From positions 124,001 to 188,000 of the forward strand of contig NZ_JAJAVG010000005.1 of assembly GCF_020531915.1 (NCBI RefSeq): a DNA stretch of 64,000 bases, read 5' to 3'. Positions within the stretch are counted from its first letter, which is position 1; the number at the start of each line of letters is the position of its first letter. The DNA comes from Methylovorus mays (GTDB lineage Bacteria; Pseudomonadota; Gammaproteobacteria; Burkholderiales; Methylophilaceae). The notes under the pieces are model-generated. The model was not told where the DNA came from. It worked only from the letters and a program-made list of their open reading frames with translations, and did no database searches. The translations under genes were made by a program, and so were the position numbers. Shown here piece after piece: positions 8,949 through 16,901 of the stretch.

Positions 8949-9451
8949 CACCACTCACTCGCTGAGCCATAGCGCAATTCATAACAATGATGAAAGGCCT
9001 CTGCCATATACCTTTCAACCGTACGCTGCGAAACATGCATCTGCTCTGCAATAGCGCCATAAGACATGCCTTCCAGCTGCGCCAGCAGAAAAGCGGTACG
9101 CACTTTTGGCTTTAAGCCGTCAAGCATGCGCGCGATCTCTTCCAGCAACTCCAGCACTAATTGACGGCTCTCCACCGAAGGCACAATGAGTTCAGGCATA
9201 TACCGCATGGTGTCAAGCCATGCGCGCTGCAATTCCTCCTTGCGCCAGTGATCAATCAGCAAGCCTCGCGCGATCGTGAACAAGTAGGCACGCGGTTCGC
9301 GCATACTGTCATCCGGCTTGAGCAAAGCACGCAAAAAGGTATCTTGCGTTAAATCTGCAGCATGTTCCGGGCATCCAATTTTTTTACGCAGCCATGCAAG
9401 CAACCATCCGCGATGGTCGCTGTAAAGAACATGCATTGTTGAAAGCATCAT
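8948..9451 (-). CDS. FecI-like ECF sigma factor
   Basis: The 167-residue product has sigma-70 region 2 (ADLTQDTFLRAL, then REPRAYLFTIARGLLIDHWR) and region 4 (VRTAFLLAQLEGMSYGAIAEQM plus a recognition helix SQRTVERYM). Length fits FecI-type iron-starvation sigma factors. Two adjacent ATGs (9451 and 9448) can serve as start; the long upstream extension is rejected because it covers the Fur-box promoter region and does not read like protein. It should direct RNA polymerase to the downstream receptor gene when FecR signals. Confidence 0.9.
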   Translation of the reverse strand: MMLSTMHVLYSDHRGWLLAWLRKKIGCPEHAADLTQDTFLRALLKPDDSMREPRAYLFTIARGLLIDHWRKEELQRAWLDTMRYMPELIVPSVESRQLVLELLEEIARMLDGLKPKVRTAFLLAQLEGMSYGAIAEQMHVSQRTVERYMAEAFHHCYELRYGSASEW

Positions 9452-9478
9452 GATACGAAGATATGAATTATTATGAAC

Positions 9479-9491
9479 GAGAATTATTCTC
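9479..9491 (-). promoter_or_regulatory. Fur-box-like operator upstream of the ECF sigma gene
   Basis: GAGAAT-T-ATTCTC is a perfect 6-1-6 palindrome, the core arrangement of Fur sites, in an AT-rich context about 28 bases upstream of the sigma-factor start. Iron repression of the sigma/anti-sigma genes is the usual arrangement in Fec/Fpv-type systems. Confidence 0.75.
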
Positions 9492-9724
9492 ATAATATAG
9501 GCATAAGACCATACTGGGCAACAGATAGACTTTCTGGGCCTGACAACGCAATGAAGAAAATACCCACATCCAGGCCGCCTGGGTGGCCTCGACGTCCATA
9601 TACGAAAACAAGCCGTCAATTTCCGTTCTGTTCCCGCCTTTGCCGACACGTGCTGCTGACTATGATGGGAGGCTGACGCATCGTGTGTGCGATCAGCCAA
9701 TAACAAGAAGTCGGGGAGACGTGC

Positions 9725-10138
9725 GTGAGTATCAGTCCATTCACCAACGCCACATCACTTGGGGCTGTGGCGGCTTATCGCAGCCGCGCTGAGAACAGTC
9801 AGGAAAAAGCGCTGGAACTGGGCGCTCAGGCCAGCGAAGAATCATCGCAGGAAACACCAAGCGCCAGCAGCGTGGTCACCTCCGAAACCACGCTGGAGAA
9901 CAGCACAGTCAACAGTGATCCGTTGCAGGAACTGAACGATTACATGAACATGTCATCTGCGGAAAAACGGCAATGGTCGTGGATGAATTCGCGGGGCATC
10001 AGCAAGGAAGCGCTCGAGGCCATGAGTCCGGAGGACAAGCAGAAGCTGCTGGACCAGATGCGCGCAGAGTTGAAGCCGAAAACCAGTAGCGCCGATATTG
10101 ATCGCAGCCAGAATCCCCCTATTGATGTGTATGTCTGA
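9725..10138 (+). CDS. Hypothetical protein, Ser/Glu-rich with conserved-looking C-terminus
   Basis: The 137-residue product was not recognised. It starts at a GTG preceded by GGGGAG at good spacing. The N-terminal two thirds are low-complexity (Ser, Glu, Thr, Ala), probably disordered. Residues 68-118 form an amphipathic helical region (LQELNDYMNMSSAEKRQ, then ISKEALEAMSPEDKQKLLDQ). No signal peptide or membrane segment is visible. It stands alone between the sigma-factor promoter and the TetR gene. Confidence 0.7.
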   Translation: MSISPFTNATSLGAVAAYRSRAENSQEKALELGAQASEESSQETPSASSVVTSETTLENSTVNSDPLQELNDYMNMSSAEKRQWSWMNSRGISKEALEAMSPEDKQKLLDQMRAELKPKTSSADIDRSQNPPIDVYV

Positions 10139-10513
10139 GGCCTGACACGTTACGCCAGCGAACCCACCCCGGCAACATTGGACCTCGCCCGCCATCTCAA
10201 CTAGCCAGCCCGTTTCCAGCCGCCGATACAGCGCCTGCATATCACGGGACTTTTCACGCCGCCATAGAGCCACTTGCAATGATGTCCGCACTTGAAAGCA
10301 ATGCTGGCACCGAAGAGAGGTACGATAAGCATCTGGCCCAATACCAAATATCGTCAAAGCGCCTGGGAGACACTTCGACCAGACGTTTTTTCGGCGAAGC
10401 AGAGGCTTCAACCCTGCCAGGCATAAGTCGTCACTTAAATCTTTGCAAAGGCTATTGATCAAACGTTTGTTTGATGTATGATCCCAGCTCGTCTATTGTC
10501 TGGTTGATGCCTC
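10139..10513. other. Intergenic region before the TetR/efflux operon
   Basis: About 375 bases without a convincing gene. The only clear element is the TetR-type dyad near its right end. A minus-strand open frame across it shows no family features and was not called. Confidence 0.5.
10458..10475. promoter_or_regulatory. Candidate TetR operator
   Basis: ATCAAAC-N4-GTTTGAT is a perfect 7-4-7 inverted repeat 39 bases before the TetR start. TetR regulators of efflux operons normally autoregulate through such a site, so it probably controls the whole TetR-efflux operon. The link is by position. Confidence 0.6.
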
Positions 10514-11188
10514 ATGTCACCCCCCACCCCTCAAACCGCAAGCCGCACCGACGGTGCCGAAGCGCGGCAGAAAATCCTGCTCTGCGCGCTCAAGCTGTTC
10601 GCTGAAAAAGGCTATGCCAAGACCAGCGTGCGGCAGATTGCGCAGTCGGCTCAGGTCAATGTCTCCGCCATCAGTTACTACTTCACTGACAAGGCTGGCT
10701 TGTATCGCACGGTGTTTTCCTGGCCCAGCGTGATTGCCCGCCCTTGTGAATATGGCTTTACCGATCCGGCATTGCCGCTAGGCGAAGCGTTGCGGCAGTT
10801 TTACATGGAATTTTTCCAGCCACTGAAAATGGGCGAGGTGGTGCAGGATGTCATGAAGCTGCGCTACCGCGAGATGCTGGAGCCAACCGGGGTATGGGAA
10901 CAGGAGATAGAGAGCGAGGTTAAACCTCATCACGCCGCCATGATCCAGTTGCTGTGCCGGCATATTGGCGTAGAGGAAGACGACGAAATCCATAGCCTGG
11001 CGACAGGCTGCATCGGCATGGCCGTGCATTTGTATGTCGGACATAAAGTCATACGCAGCCTGTCACCTCAGCTGATTGATAGCTTTGAGGCGCTGGACCG
11101 CATAGCAGAACGCTATGGCCGCTATGCACTGGCCATGATCACTGACGAAAAATCGCGTAGGGCCGATGTGCGGGAGGGCAAGGCATGA
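10514..11188 (+). CDS. TetR-family repressor (CecR/YbiH type) of the efflux operon
   Basis: The 224-residue product has an N-terminal TetR helix-turn-helix (ARQKILLCALKLFAEKGYA, then SVRQIAQSAQVNVSAISYYF, residues 18-65). Its larger C-terminal ligand domain is of the DUF1956/CecR type, with a typical KLRYREMLEPTGVWE segment. It overlaps the outer-membrane channel gene by four bases (ATGA), so it is the first gene of the operon. The probable inducer is a toxic organic compound exported by the pump; its identity is unknown. Confidence 0.88.
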   Translation: MSPPTPQTASRTDGAEARQKILLCALKLFAEKGYAKTSVRQIAQSAQVNVSAISYYFTDKAGLYRTVFSWPSVIARPCEYGFTDPALPLGEALRQFYMEFFQPLKMGEVVQDVMKLRYREMLEPTGVWEQEIESEVKPHHAAMIQLLCRHIGVEEDDEIHSLATGCIGMAVHLYVGHKVIRSLSPQLIDSFEALDRIAERYGRYALAMITDEKSRRADVREGKA

Positions 11189-12630
11189 AGTCTCCGTTAT
11201 TCACAATCGCCATGCCCGTGCTCGTGGCCTGCACAGTCACAGGCTGCCAGGGCTGGCCCATGGTCGGGCCGGATTATCAGAAGCCCAAAGCCGTCACGGC
11301 AGACGTCTGGCAAGTACAAACGCCCAACCGCAGTCATCAGCAAGAAGACTGGTGGCGACAGTTCAACGACGAGGTGCTGCTGGAAATCATCACCGCCGCC
11401 GAGCGCAATAGCGCAACGGTAGCCGATGCCTACAAGAATATCGCCTCTGCCCGCGCCAATCTGGTGGCGGCCCGCGCCATGGGCTTTGATGGCCTGAGTG
11501 CCACACCATCGATTACCCGCAAGGCGTTCTCTTTCGGCGGCGACCCCACCCTGCTTACCCAGCAGCAGATCAGCTTCGATACCTCCTGGGAAATCGACCT
11601 GTTTGGTGGCTTGCGGCGCGAACGCGAGTCTTCACTGGCCGATTACGACGCCAAGCGCAACCTGCTGCAGGATGCCCGGCTTTCGGTCGCCTCGGAAAGC
11701 GCCAAGGCCTATAACGACTACCGCTTCTGCCAGCAGAAGGTCAGGCTGTACGAGCGCTACCTTGAATCCAAGACCCGTAGCGCGGAGTTGACGGCCTCGG
11801 CCACCGCTCATGGCTTCAAATCCGACTCCGACAATGCGCTGGCGCAAGCCACGCAAGCACAGGCCGCCAGTGATCTCAATGACCAGCAGATGCAATGCGA
11901 ATTGCAGATCAAAGCCATGGTCGCCCTCACCGGCATCGCTGAACCGCAATTGCGTGAGCGCCTGGCACCGCGCGACTTTACCGTGTTGCAACCAGGCACC
12001 TTTGACGTGCCTTCCGTACCTGCCGCCCTGCTGGAACAGCGTCCAGACCTGCTGGCAGCCGAGCGCGACCTGGCCTCCGCCAGTGCGGAAGTCGGCGTCA
12101 AGGAAGCCAATCGTTACCCCAAGATCACTCTGAGCGGCAATATCACGCCAGTACGCTTTATCAACTCGGGCACAACCAGCAATGCCGTCACCTGGTCCAT
12201 TGGCCCCACGATAGACCTGCCCTTGTTTGACATGGGACAGCGCAAGGCCAATGTCGCCGCCGCCTGGGAAAGTCTGCGCGCAGCGGACAGCAACTACCGC
12301 AGCAAGGCCCGCAATGCGATCAAGGAGGTCGAGCAGAAACTGCTGACGCTGCAAAGCTACAATGCACGCCAACCCAGTCTGGAGCAAGCCGCCAATAATT
12401 ACATGCAGGCACTGGATGCCATCAGCCAGCGCTATGAGGCAGGCTTTGATAATGCCATCGACCTCGAAACCACGCGGCGCAATGCGCTGGAGGCCGACTA
12501 CGCCCTGACGCAGCTGAACCAGAATCGCATTACCACCTTGATCGAACTTTACATCGCCATTGGCGGCGGCTGGCAAGGCCCCAATACCCCCCTTGCCGCT
12601 GCTGACGCCTCCTCTTCCAACGAGAAATAA
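11185..12630 (+). CDS. Outer-membrane efflux lipoprotein (NodT/OprM family)
   Basis: This 481-residue TolC-like channel has a lipoprotein signal (LVACTVTGC, lipid-modified Cys near residue 18). Two outer-membrane efflux repeats follow, with family motifs WWRQFND, FDTSWEIDLFGGLRRERE, and VPAALLEQRPDLLAAERDL. Length is normal. It forms the outer-membrane exit of the tripartite pump encoded by the next two genes. The adaptor gene begins one base after its stop. Confidence 0.93.
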   Translation: MKSPLFTIAMPVLVACTVTGCQGWPMVGPDYQKPKAVTADVWQVQTPNRSHQQEDWWRQFNDEVLLEIITAAERNSATVADAYKNIASARANLVAARAMGFDGLSATPSITRKAFSFGGDPTLLTQQQISFDTSWEIDLFGGLRRERESSLADYDAKRNLLQDARLSVASESAKAYNDYRFCQQKVRLYERYLESKTRSAELTASATAHGFKSDSDNALAQATQAQAASDLNDQQMQCELQIKAMVALTGIAEPQLRERLAPRDFTVLQPGTFDVPSVPAALLEQRPDLLAAERDLASASAEVGVKEANRYPKITLSGNITPVRFINSGTTSNAVTWSIGPTIDLPLFDMGQRKANVAAAWESLRAADSNYRSKARNAIKEVEQKLLTLQSYNARQPSLEQAANNYMQALDAISQRYEAGFDNAIDLETTRRNALEADYALTQLNQNRITTLIELYIAIGGGWQGPNTPLAAADASSSNEK

Positions 12631-12631
12631 C

Positions 12632-13717
12632 ATGAAAAACCGCCTCCTGATTCTTCCTTTCACCGCCCTGCTGACCACGGCGTTGCTGACCGCCTGCCAT
12701 CCTGGAAAGTCCGGCGAGGACACGGCCGAGACCAAACCGGCGCTGACCGTTCGGCTGGTGAGCCCGCAGGAAGCCTCCACCACGACCAATGTCACCGCCA
12801 ACGGCAATATCCTCGCCTGGCAGGAAGCCGTGATCGGCAATGAAGTCAGCGGATTGCGCCTGAAAGCGGTCTACGTGAATGTGGGTGCCAAGGTCAGCAA
12901 AGGCCAACTGCTGGCCGAGTTTGACGATGAGACGGTGAAAGCAGATCTCATGCAGAAAGAGGCTGATGCGCTGGAAGCCGAAGCCAACCTGCGCCAGGCC
13001 GAGCTGGATGCCAACCGGGTAAAAGGTCTGGCGAAAGGTGCATTGAGCGAGCAGCAGGTCGTGCAATACCTCACCACCGAACGCACCGCCAAAGCACGCT
13101 ATGAGTCCGCCGTGGCCGCGCTGGAAAGCCAGCGTTTGCGCCTGCGCCATACCCGCATTGTGGCGCCAGATTTCGGCACCATTAGCAGCCGTACTGCTAC
13201 CGTCGGCAGTGTGGTCAATGCTGGTGAAGAACTGTTTCGTCTGGTGATGCAGGACCGGCTGGAGTGGCGTGGAGAGGTCGGCGCCACCGAGCTTGCCAGC
13301 GTCAAGCCTGGTCAGGCCGTGACCCTGATGCCGACCGGCAGTCAGACCCAGGTAACAGGCAAGGTACGCGTGATTGCCCCCACCATGAATCAGGACACGC
13401 GCAACACGCTGGTGTATGTGGATATTCCCCACGGACTGGATGGTCCGCTGAAGAGTGGCATGTTTGCCCGTGGCAGCTTTGCCGTGGGCCAGCAGAGCGG
13501 GCTCAGCCTGCCAGCCACTTCCGTGTTGCAGCGCGATGGCTATGAGTATGTGTTTACGGTAAGTGACCAGCAGCATGTGGAACGCCGCAAGGTAGTCAGC
13601 GGCGGCCATGTGGGCGACCGCATCATCATTCGCGAGGGCATAGACCCCAAGGCCAGCTATGTGGAAAGCGGCGTGGGCTTCCTGATCGATGGCGACATCG
13701 TGCGCGTCGCGCAATAA
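12632..13717 (+). CDS. RND efflux periplasmic adaptor (membrane fusion protein)
   Basis: The 361-residue product has a lipoprotein signal (LLTTALLTAC), a biotinyl-lipoyl-like domain (GNEVSGLRLKAVYVNVGAKV, then GQLLAEFDD), a coiled-coil hairpin (residues 105-165, rich in Ala, Glu and Arg), and the beta-barrel domain (GTISSRTATVGSVVNAGE). It bridges the inner-membrane pump and the outer channel. The ATG at 12632 is chosen because it directly follows the preceding stop; an upstream start overlaps the channel gene. Confidence 0.92.
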   Translation: MKNRLLILPFTALLTTALLTACHPGKSGEDTAETKPALTVRLVSPQEASTTTNVTANGNILAWQEAVIGNEVSGLRLKAVYVNVGAKVSKGQLLAEFDDETVKADLMQKEADALEAEANLRQAELDANRVKGLAKGALSEQQVVQYLTTERTAKARYESAVAALESQRLRLRHTRIVAPDFGTISSRTATVGSVVNAGEELFRLVMQDRLEWRGEVGATELASVKPGQAVTLMPTGSQTQVTGKVRVIAPTMNQDTRNTLVYVDIPHGLDGPLKSGMFARGSFAVGQQSGLSLPATSVLQRDGYEYVFTVSDQQHVERRKVVSGGHVGDRIIIREGIDPKASYVESGVGFLIDGDIVRVAQ

Positions 13718-13727
13718 CGGGGTCACC

Positions 13728-16700
13728 ATGAATATCTCAGCCTATTCCATACGCAATCCGATTCCGGCCATCCTGCTGTTTGGCCTGTTGAGCATCATCG
13801 GGTTGTTTGCCTTCAAAACTTCCAAGGTGCAGGATTTTCCGGATATTGAATTACCGGCCGTCAGCGTCACCGCCACGCTGGAAGGCGCCTCGCCGCGCCA
13901 GCTTGAGAATGACGTCGCGCGCAAGATCGAAGACTCCATTGCCTCGGTCGACATGGTCAAGCACATCACGACCAAGATACTGGATGGCCAGGTAAGCATT
14001 TCCGTGCAATTCCAGCTGGAAAAATCCGTCTCGGATGCCGAAAACGATGTGCGCTCGGCCGTCTCGCGTGTGCGCTCCGAGCTGCCCGCGGATACCAAGG
14101 ACCCTATCGTCTCGCGCATTACCACGTCAGGCTCCGCCATCGTCAATTACAACGTCACCGCCAACGACATGGACGAAAAAGACCTGAGCTGGCTGATCGA
14201 CAATGAGGTTGCCAAGAAAATGCTCTCGGTGGTTGGCGTGGGCAAATTTGAGCGGGTTGGCGGTGTGGACCGTGAGGTACGTATTTCGCTTGATCCGCAA
14301 AAAATGGTGGCATTGGGGGTAAGCGCTGCCACCGTGTCGTCCGAACTGCGCCGCATGCAGGTCGAAAGCTCCGGCGGCCGCACCGATCTCGGCGGCATCC
14401 GCCAGCAGGTACGCACGCTGGGTACGGTGAAAGAAGCGAGCCAGTTGCGTGACCTGCAACTGCCGACACTGACGGGTACCTATGTCACGCTGGGCCAGGT
14501 GGCCGATGTAGAGGACACCATAGCCGAGCGCAGCCGGATCGCCCTGATGGATGGCAAACCGGTGATCGGCTTTGAAATTACGCGCAGCAAGGGCGAAAGC
14601 GAAACCGGTCTCAAGGCCCGTGTTGACCAGGCCGTAGCCGAATTCAATGACAGCCACCCTGGTGCCAGGATCACCCCGGCCTGGGAAAACGTGACCCCAG
14701 TGCAGGACAATTTTGATGGTTCCATGCATCTGCTGTACGAGGGCGCCGTACTGGCGGTGCTGGTGGTCATGCTGTTCCTGCGCGACTTCCGTGCCACCCT
14801 CATTGCAGCCGTGGCGCTGCCGCTCAGCGTATTGCCAACCTTTATCGGCATGAGCGTGTTTGGCTACACCATCAACACCGTCACCCTGCTCTCGCTGGCG
14901 CTGGTGGTGGGGATACTGGTGGATGACGCCATTGTGGAAATCGAGAACATCGCGCGTCACCTCAACATGGGCAAATCGCCGCGTGAAGCCGCCATGGAAG
15001 CAGCCGACGAGATCGGCATGGCGGTGATTGCCACCACCTTTGCCCTGATCGCGGTATTTTTGCCCACGGCCTTCATGTCAGGCATCGCCGGCAAGTTTTT
15101 CAAGCAATTCGGCTGGACCGCCGTATTCGCCATTTTTGCCTCGCTGGCCGTCGCCCGCCTGATTACGCCGATGATGGCGGCTTACTTTCTCAAGCCCAAG
15201 CCAGAAAAAGCGGAGCACGATGGCTGGATCACGCGCCGCTATCTGGCCCTGGTGGCGTGGTCGGTACGGCATCGCGGGATCACGGTGAGCCTGGCCATGC
15301 TGTTTTTCATAGGCTCGCTCATGCTGATTCCATTGCTGCCCAAGGGTTTTGTACCGCCAGCAGATCGCAGCATGACGCTGGTGAATATTGAACTGGCACC
15401 CGGTGCCCACCTGCAGGACACCGCGGCAGCTGCCGAACAGGTACGTGCACTGATCAGCAAAAATCCCAATGTGCGCCATGTATACAGCAGCATAGGCAGC
15501 GGCACTTCGGGGCAAGGCTTTTCGGCAGGCTCCACCACGGAAACCCGCAAGGCCGTGCTGACGGTGGTGATGGTGCATCGCAAGGAGCGCAGCATCACCC
15601 AGCAGCAGATTGAAGGCGAGTTGCGCGAGGCACTGGGCGCATTGCCCGGCATGCGCATCAAGGTGGGTTCGCTGGATACTGGCGTCAAGATGGTGTTGAA
15701 CCTGCAAAGTGACGATCCGCTGGCGCTGAACGAAGCCACGACCGAGGTCATGCGCGGCCTGCGCACCCTGCGCAATATCGGCAATGTCTATTCCAATGCC
15801 AGCCTGGTGCAGCCGGAAGTGATCATACGTCCGGATACGGCACGGGCGGCGGCACTGGGCGTGACCACGCGCGATATTGCCGATGTGGTGCGCATTGCCA
15901 CGGCGGGCGATTACGACATCAATCTGCCCAAGCTCAACCTGGCAGACCGGCAGGTGCCTATCCGCATCCAGTTCCCGGAGAGCTTCCGCACGGATCTCGA
16001 CGCAATTTCGCGTCTGACCGTCAGCGGTACCAATGGCCCGGTGCGTATAGGCAATATCGCCGACATTCACCTGGGCAGCGGCCCGGCACAGATTGACCGC
16101 TTCAAGCGCGTGCGCAATGTGTCGATCGAGGTAGAACTGGGTCAGCGCGAACTGGGCGCGGTGTATGCCGAGGCCATGCAATTGCCAGCGATCAAGAATC
16201 TGCCGCCCAGCGTGCATATCGTGCCCTCCAGCGATGCCGAAAACATGAACGACCTGTTCCAGAGCTTTGGCCTGGCGATGGCGATTGGCGTGCTGTGCAT
16301 TTATGCCGTGCTGGTGCTGCTGTTCCGCGATTTCATGCAGCCCTTGACCATCCTCATGGCCTTGCCGCTCAGCATAGGCGGCGCCTTTGTGCTGTTGCTG
16401 CTGACGGGGAAAAGCTTCTCCATGCCATCGCTGATTGGACTCTTGATGCTGATGGGGATTGTGAGCAAGAACTCCATCCTGCTGGTGGAGTACGCCATCA
16501 TGGCACGCGGACACAGACAGGATGGCCATAACCCGCCGACACGGCTGGAGGCCCTGATCGATGCCTGCCGCAAACGGGCTCGCCCCATCATCATGACCAC
16601 GCTGGCCATGGGCGCTGGCATGGTGCCGATTGCCATGGGCCTGGGAGCCGACCCCAGCTTCCGTTCGCCGATGGCGATTGCGGTGATCGGCGGCCTGATC

Positions 16701-16814
16701 ACCTCCACCATCCTGAGCCTGATCGTGATTCCCGCCGTGTATACCTTTGTGGATGATGCCGAACAGTGGCTGAGAACCCGCTGGCAGCGGCGCACCAGCA
16801 AGGCGGCTGGTTGA
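13728..16814 (+). CDS. RND-family efflux pump inner-membrane transporter
   Basis: The 1028-residue AcrB/MexF-like proton-driven pump starts MNISAYSIRNPIPAILLFG. It shows two large periplasmic loops and two sets of membrane segments, with the TM4 proton-relay stretch LALVVGILVDDAIVEIENI (paired Asp residues) and the TM10-11 stretch LMLMGIVSKNSILLVEYA. Length is typical. It completes the operon TetR-channel-adaptor-pump. The DFPDIE start region and short loops suggest a heavy-metal-independent multidrug subtype, but the substrate is unknown. The ATG at 13728 follows the adaptor stop by 10 bases. Confidence 0.94.
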   Translation: MNISAYSIRNPIPAILLFGLLSIIGLFAFKTSKVQDFPDIELPAVSVTATLEGASPRQLENDVARKIEDSIASVDMVKHITTKILDGQVSISVQFQLEKSVSDAENDVRSAVSRVRSELPADTKDPIVSRITTSGSAIVNYNVTANDMDEKDLSWLIDNEVAKKMLSVVGVGKFERVGGVDREVRISLDPQKMVALGVSAATVSSELRRMQVESSGGRTDLGGIRQQVRTLGTVKEASQLRDLQLPTLTGTYVTLGQVADVEDTIAERSRIALMDGKPVIGFEITRSKGESETGLKARVDQAVAEFNDSHPGARITPAWENVTPVQDNFDGSMHLLYEGAVLAVLVVMLFLRDFRATLIAAVALPLSVLPTFIGMSVFGYTINTVTLLSLALVVGILVDDAIVEIENIARHLNMGKSPREAAMEAADEIGMAVIATTFALIAVFLPTAFMSGIAGKFFKQFGWTAVFAIFASLAVARLITPMMAAYFLKPKPEKAEHDGWITRRYLALVAWSVRHRGITVSLAMLFFIGSLMLIPLLPKGFVPPADRSMTLVNIELAPGAHLQDTAAAAEQVRALISKNPNVRHVYSSIGSGTSGQGFSAGSTTETRKAVLTVVMVHRKERSITQQQIEGELREALGALPGMRIKVGSLDTGVKMVLNLQSDDPLALNEATTEVMRGLRTLRNIGNVYSNASLVQPEVIIRPDTARAAALGVTTRDIADVVRIATAGDYDINLPKLNLADRQVPIRIQFPESFRTDLDAISRLTVSGTNGPVRIGNIADIHLGSGPAQIDRFKRVRNVSIEVELGQRELGAVYAEAMQLPAIKNLPPSVHIVPSSDAENMNDLFQSFGLAMAIGVLCIYAVLVLLFRDFMQPLTILMALPLSIGGAFVLLLLTGKSFSMPSLIGLLMLMGIVSKNSILLVEYAIMARGHRQDGHNPPTRLEALIDACRKRARPIIMTTLAMGAGMVPIAMGLGADPSFRSPMAIAVIGGLITSTILSLIVIPAVYTFVDDAEQWLRTRWQRRTSKAAG

Positions 16815-16824
16815 GAACTCACCG

Positions 16825-16845
16825 CCGGGCCAAACGCGGGCCCGG
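16825..16845. terminator. Hairpin between the converging pump and sensor genes
   Basis: A GC-rich 7-bp stem (CCGGGCC with GGCCCGG) starts 10 bases after the pump stop. No U-run is present, so termination strength is uncertain. Confidence 0.45.
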
Positions 16846-16901
16846 TTGGTATATAACACTTGGCAGCGGGTGCTGCTTGCAGGCAGGTACCAGCGTTGCG
16901 A

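Noticed and set aside
9953-10462. 169-codon minus-strand open frame overlapping the orphan protein and the TetR operator region
   Set aside because: It overlaps a better-supported plus-strand gene and a promoter region, and its translation resembles no family.
12530-13729. 399-codon minus-strand open frame opposite the efflux adaptor
   Set aside because: Shadow of the adaptor gene in reverse frame.
15078-16859. 593-codon minus-strand open frame opposite the RND pump
   Set aside because: Antisense to the well-supported pump gene and with low-complexity His/Gln-rich translation; no family resemblance.
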